From an uncultured Prevotellaceae bacterium (GTDB lineage Bacteria > Bacteroidota > Bacteroidia > Bacteroidales > Bacteroidaceae), in NCBI GenBank assembly GCA_902782305.1, contig CACZMV010000017.1, positions 1-64,000 on the forward strand: 64,000 nt of DNA, written 5' to 3'. This document shows positions 61,205 through 64,000 of this stretch, one piece after another (position 1 is the stretch's first letter; every line of letters begins with the position of its first letter). Under the pieces are notes generated by a model, which saw only the letters and a program-made list of their open reading frames with translations, had not been told where the DNA came from and did not search any database. The position numbers and the translations under genes are program-made.

Positions 61205-61672
61205 ATGAGATGGTTTAATAAGAACGAACTGATTCGCTGCTATAGACAGGACAAGGCGCAGCGTTGCAAGGAGTGCCGACTGCCGCAGCCCGCAACGAGG
61301 CTGCCGAACGGCATCGAGGAGAGCTTGGCGGCTCTGGTAGTGAATGTATTGGATCCCGTGCGGGAGAAGCTGGGACGGTCAATAGTGGTGAACTCGGGGT
61401 TCCGATGCCCGGTGCACAACAGGATGGTTGGGGGCGCGACAGGCTCGCAGCATGTGAAGGGCGAGGCGGCGGACGTTACACTGGTTCAAGGTTCTGGATG
61501 CAGGGTTCAGGATTTGGCGAAGGCGATTGTAGCGAATGGGACGTGGGATCAGTTGATATTGTACCCGACTTTTGTTCACGTCAGTTACAAGCGGGGTGGC
61601 GGAAATCGGCGGGAAATTCTGAGGAAGACCTCAGGAGGCTATGTAAAAATGAGTATTAACGATTTAAAATAA
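61205..61672 (+). CDS. Peptidase M15 family peptidoglycan hydrolase
   Basis: The ATG at 61205 (MRWFNKNELIRC) is chosen; the frame is open from 61115 but that stretch is the leader. The 155-residue protein has SGFRCPVHNRMVGGATGSQHVKGEAAD, whose S81-x-H83-x2-G86-x-A88-x-D90 is the zinc-site motif of M15A/DD- and LD-peptidases, and FVHVSY with the second zinc ligand H125. No signal peptide is present, as in phage endolysins that need a holin. It cuts peptide bonds in peptidoglycan. It leads the lysis-like group. Confidence 0.88.
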   Translation: MRWFNKNELIRCYRQDKAQRCKECRLPQPATRLPNGIEESLAALVVNVLDPVREKLGRSIVVNSGFRCPVHNRMVGGATGSQHVKGEAADVTLVQGSGCRVQDLAKAIVANGTWDQLILYPTFVHVSYKRGGGNRREILRKTSGGYVKMSINDLK

Positions 61673-61685
61673 GGAGGAACGAAAG

Positions 61686-62033
61686 ATGATTGAAATTGAA
61701 TGGACTAATGTAATACTGGGTGTGTTCACCCTTTTGGGCGGATGCGGGTGGGTGATAGACCGCAAGAAGCACAGACAAGAGATTGAGAGTATGAAGGCTG
61801 ACATCCGCCAGAAGGAGCTGGATTTGGGTACGGACTTCGTGAAGAAGTTCCGCGAACTGATAGCCGGGCCACTGGAGGAGGAAGTCGGCAAGTTGAGGAA
61901 CGAAGTTAAAGATTTGAGAAATGCGATTGAAGGTGTTTACGATTGTCCTTATAGGAATGAGTGCCCTGTTCGTGAGCGCATGCGGCAGCAGCAGCCAAGC
62001 GGCTGTGAGCCGGTTGGCAGAACTACGGATTAA
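61686..62033 (+). CDS. Membrane-anchored coiled-coil protein (holin/i-spanin-like)
   Basis: A 115-residue protein with one N-terminal membrane segment (VILGVFTLLGGCGWVI), a charged coiled coil (HRQEIESMKADIRQKELDL) and a C-terminal CPYRNECPVRERM motif common in Bacteroidota prophage-like loci. The start has a strong AAGGAGG Shine-Dalgarno 7 nt upstream, rare for this phylum. One anchor plus a long coil is the plan of an inner-membrane spanin. The following lipoprotein gene overlaps its last 113 bp in another frame, as in Rz/Rz1 pairs. Confidence 0.65.
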   Translation: MIEIEWTNVILGVFTLLGGCGWVIDRKKHRQEIESMKADIRQKELDLGTDFVKKFRELIAGPLEEEVGKLRNEVKDLRNAIEGVYDCPYRNECPVRERMRQQQPSGCEPVGRTTD

Positions 62034-62376
62034 CGAATCTATGGAGGAACGGAGTAGGGATTCGGTGGTGGTCGCGGTACATGATACGATGATGGAAACG
62101 AAAACCATTACGATAACGAAAAACGTGGATGGTGATACACTGAGGCTCACTCAGATCACAGATCGGACGAGAGCCTCAGCGATGTCAGACGTCAGAAGTA
62201 AGAAGGAAGATGTACGGGTGCGGGTAGATACCGTGTACGTCGAGAAGCGCGACAGTGTTTTGATGGAACGACATCAGACTTCAGACATCAGCCATCAGAC
62301 ATCTATATTGAAGTGGATTTTTTTTATTATAGTTAGTTTAATAGTTTTAATAGTAGTAATTAAGTTTTTAAAGTAA
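61921..62376 (+). CDS. Lipoprotein overlapping the coiled-coil gene (o-spanin-like)
   Basis: A 151-residue protein. The N terminus MRLKVFTIVLIGMSALFVSACGS is a lipoprotein signal with the lipobox FVSAC. A polar, Thr/Asp-rich region follows (VVAVHDTMMETKTITITKN), and the end is a strong membrane segment (ILKWIFFIIVSLIVLIVVIKFL). The first 113 bp overlap the previous gene out of frame. An outer-membrane spanin would have the lipobox but not normally a C-terminal membrane helix, so this is a variant or a different kind of envelope protein. Confidence 0.65.
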   Translation: MRLKVFTIVLIGMSALFVSACGSSSQAAVSRLAELRINESMEERSRDSVVVAVHDTMMETKTITITKNVDGDTLRLTQITDRTRASAMSDVRSKKEDVRVRVDTVYVEKRDSVLMERHQTSDISHQTSILKWIFFIIVSLIVLIVVIKFLK

Positions 62377-62392
62377 AGAAAGGAATTGAATT

Positions 62393-63610
62393 ATGGCAAA
62401 GTTTTCAAGTACAGTGATTGAAGAAGTGAGTGGTAAGCTGGGTAGTGGACTGGTGATGCGACAGACGGTGCATGGACCGGTGCTGGCTAAGGCGCCACGT
62501 AAGGCGAGCATACCTCGCCGCAGTGAGAAGCAGGCGAACACGCGCTGCCAGATGGCGAACCTGACCGCGAACTTCCGACTGTTCAACGGTAAGTTGGAGC
62601 AGGCATTTGAGAGTAAGAAGGCTGGCGTGAGCGACGCTAACGTGTATGTGGCCGTGAACTACGGCAAGAATCCGGTGTACATCACCAAGGGTATGCGTGT
62701 GGCTGGGGCCTGCGTGTTGGCGGAATATCAGTTCTGCCAGGGCAGTCTGCCTCCTATCAGCTACTCGGTGAACGATGGCGGGGTGTTGGTAAGTAACCTG
62801 AACCTGGGGTCGCTGACCATCAGTGCAACCACAACGGTGGCGGAGCTGACCACGGCGATTCTGCAGCACAACCAGGACTGGGAGGATGGTGACATGCTGG
62901 CCTACTTTGAGGCTGAGCAGTGGGTGGACACCGACGGTGTGCCCCGTGCGACAATGACATCGAAGAAGGTGGTGCTGGACTCGCTGAACGAGAACACGCT
63001 GTGGAGCGTGGCAGGTGAGAGGGGATTCAGTACGATTCAGGTTTCAGGTTCCAATTACCTGGGCATGGGCGGTGCACTGAGTAATCAGGGGGCTGCCTGG
63101 GCACACTCGCGCGAGAAGCAGAGTGGTAGCATCAAGGTCAGCTCGCAGAAGCTGAAGGTGGTAAGCGACATCCTGGCCGAATACCAGACGTATCAGGCCA
63201 TGAAGGCCAGTGCGGCTTCGTACGGAGGTATCAACACCAAGGCGGTGTACTTGAATCCGCAGACGTACGGAGTGGTGGAGGTGACTAGCGGTGGTATCTC
63301 CTCTGGTGGATCTACAGATTCTGGGAATAATGGATCCACAGGGACTACGACTGTAGCGGCACCGACATTCTCGGGCGAGACGCAGTTTACGGAATCGACT
63401 CAGATAACAATGAGTGCTGACGACGGGGCTAGCATCTACTACACTACGGATGGCTCAACGCCTACGGCGGCAAGCACGCTGTACAGCGCTCCTGTGACGC
63501 TGACAGCTACGACCACCGTGAAGGCTATCGCCGTGAAGAACGGTGTATCGAGTGAGGTTACCTCAAAGACATACACGAAGTCTGAAGGCGGCGGCTTGGG
63601 TCAGAACTGA
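62393..63610 (+). CDS. DUF6266-like protein with chitobiase-type C-terminal domain
   Basis: A 405-residue protein. The N-terminal block VSGKLGSGLVMRQTVHGPVLAK, with RRSEKQANTRCQMA, resembles the G-x-G-x-V, then R-T-E-x-Q-x-x-R pattern of Bacteroidota DUF6266 proteins (recalled, not searched). Residues about 215-300 are soluble and Gly/Ser-rich. A Gly/Ser/Thr linker then leads to a C-terminal domain APTFSGETQFTESTQITM followed by YYTTDGSTPT, typical of the chitobiase/beta-hexosaminidase C-terminal (PF13290-type) Ig-like fold. There is no signal peptide, so release would need another route such as the lysis-like genes just upstream. Confidence 0.7.
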   Translation: MAKFSSTVIEEVSGKLGSGLVMRQTVHGPVLAKAPRKASIPRRSEKQANTRCQMANLTANFRLFNGKLEQAFESKKAGVSDANVYVAVNYGKNPVYITKGMRVAGACVLAEYQFCQGSLPPISYSVNDGGVLVSNLNLGSLTISATTTVAELTTAILQHNQDWEDGDMLAYFEAEQWVDTDGVPRATMTSKKVVLDSLNENTLWSVAGERGFSTIQVSGSNYLGMGGALSNQGAAWAHSREKQSGSIKVSSQKLKVVSDILAEYQTYQAMKASAASYGGINTKAVYLNPQTYGVVEVTSGGISSGGSTDSGNNGSTGTTTVAAPTFSGETQFTESTQITMSADDGASIYYTTDGSTPTAASTLYSAPVTLTATTTVKAIAVKNGVSSEVTSKTYTKSEGGGLGQN

Positions 63611-63697
63611 TGGAGCAGCGAGCACAGAGCCATGCGAGCATGAGCTCTGTCGAGTCGCAACATCAGTCGACCGAAGGTCAACTAGAACCGAATAGAG

Positions 63698-63731
63698 GCA
63701 AAGGGCAGGTGTGAAAGCATCTGCCTTTTGC
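63698..63731 (+). terminator. Rho-independent terminator of the lysis-like module
   Basis: GCAAAGGGCAG (63698-63708) pairs with CTGCCTTTTGC (63721-63731) with a G-U pair, loop of 12 nt, followed by TGTTT. Confidence 0.78.
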
Positions 63732-63791
63732 TGTTTATATGAATTTTGTTAAAAAAGGTGTTGAAATGATGTGGGTTTGAAGATTATTTTC

Positions 63792-63799
63792 TATTTTTG
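63792..63799 (+). promoter_or_regulatory. Bacteroidota-type -7 box before the last gene
   Basis: TATTTTTG fits TAnnTTTG, 17 bp before the start codon at 63816. No good -33 box at the usual spacing was found. Confidence 0.45.
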
Positions 63800-63815
63800 C
63801 AAAAAAATATAAGTG

Positions 63816-64000
63816 ATGACAGAGTGTAAGAAGTTATCTCCCCAAAGTAATGAAGCCCTGCTAAGTAGCGAAAATGGCTTTACTGCCTTTAGCTATGGTG
63901 GCTACAATATCCGTTTCCGGGCACCCTATAGCCTGGAGCGGTATGTTGATGTCCTAAAGTGGGATGACGGTTATCTGGTAGTGCTGGCCAAGTACAGCCA
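63816..64000 (+). CDS. Hypothetical protein, N-terminal part (continues past the window)
   Basis: A frame starting MTECKKLSPQSNEALLSSEN stays open to the window edge, 61 residues. It contains YSLERYVDVLKWDDGYLVVLAKYS, a pattern I associate with small Bacteroidota proteins of unknown function, but I cannot name a family. It has its own -7 box and lies after the terminator, so it is a separate unit. Confidence 0.55.
   Translation, partial: MTECKKLSPQSNEALLSSENGFTAFSYGGYNIRFRAPYSLERYVDVLKWDDGYLVVLAKYS

Overview
The window looks like part of a Bacteroidota chromosome, most likely a Prevotella/Segatella-type member of the Bacteroidales. The evidence is the Bacteroidota-type -7 boxes (TAnnTTTG), the mostly weak Shine-Dalgarno sequences, the L-fucosamine and GDP-fucose gene sets laid out as in Bacteroidales capsule loci, and the M15 peptidase, lipoprotein and DUF6266-like gene group at the right end. 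No rRNA, tRNA or CRISPR array was seen. The species call is inference.

Positions 1-19.4 kb (+ strand) hold surface-polysaccharide cluster A. It has a partial Capsule_synth-type gene, an asparagine-synthase-like amidotransferase, a Wzx flippase, a CapA-like protein, a Wzy-like polymerase, several glycosyltransferases, acyltransferases, SDR and FAD enzymes, a WecG/TagA/CpsF transferase, a PF14907 nucleotidyltransferase, and an intact WecA-like initiating transferase flanked by two paralogous small proteins. The AT-rich first 12.8 kb is decaying: two acyltransferases are frameshifted, one glycosyltransferase carries a stop and a 13-bp tandem duplication, and a GHMP kinase is cut off.

A tyrosine recombinase (19.6-20.7 kb, - strand) separates cluster A from cluster B (20.8-50.1 kb, - strand), which is read toward it. 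Cluster B starts at the right with manA, manC, gmd and fcl (GDP-mannose to GDP-L-fucose). It continues through an AT-rich cassette with Wzx, Wzy, glycosyltransferases, acyltransferases and a kinase-nucleotidyltransferase fusion, and ends with fnlA-fnlB-fnlC (UDP-L-FucNAc), a second WecA-like gene broken by an internal deletion, and wbuC. The cassette (about 28.8-45.65 kb) is much more AT-rich than the precursor genes around it. Long G/C homopolymers sit inside several cassette genes and suggest slipped-strand phase variation.

Positions 50.1-52.8 kb hold a second, stand-alone gmd and a four-helix-bundle protein set among a strikingly regular 8-bp ACGGAnnn repeat. Positions 52.8-60 kb look like a defence island: a PD-(D/E)XK-type nuclease with two paralogous acidic small proteins, a Septu-like AAA ATPase plus HNH pair (PtuA/PtuB), and a large AAA_13 ATPase with a zinc-hook CxxC and an R-E-H triad reminiscent of RloC/PrrC anticodon nucleases.

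Positions 60-63.6 kb carry a compact module without phage structural genes: a promoter, a leader peptide and mutually exclusive hairpins ahead of a sigma-70-like factor, then a 49-aa coiled-coil protein, a terminator, an M15 peptidatase-type peptidoglycan hydrolase, an overlapping membrane/lipoprotein pair that resembles spanins, and a DUF6266-like protein with a chitobiase-type C-terminal domain. It is the best candidate here for an undescribed system, possibly a domesticated lysis cassette used for protein release.
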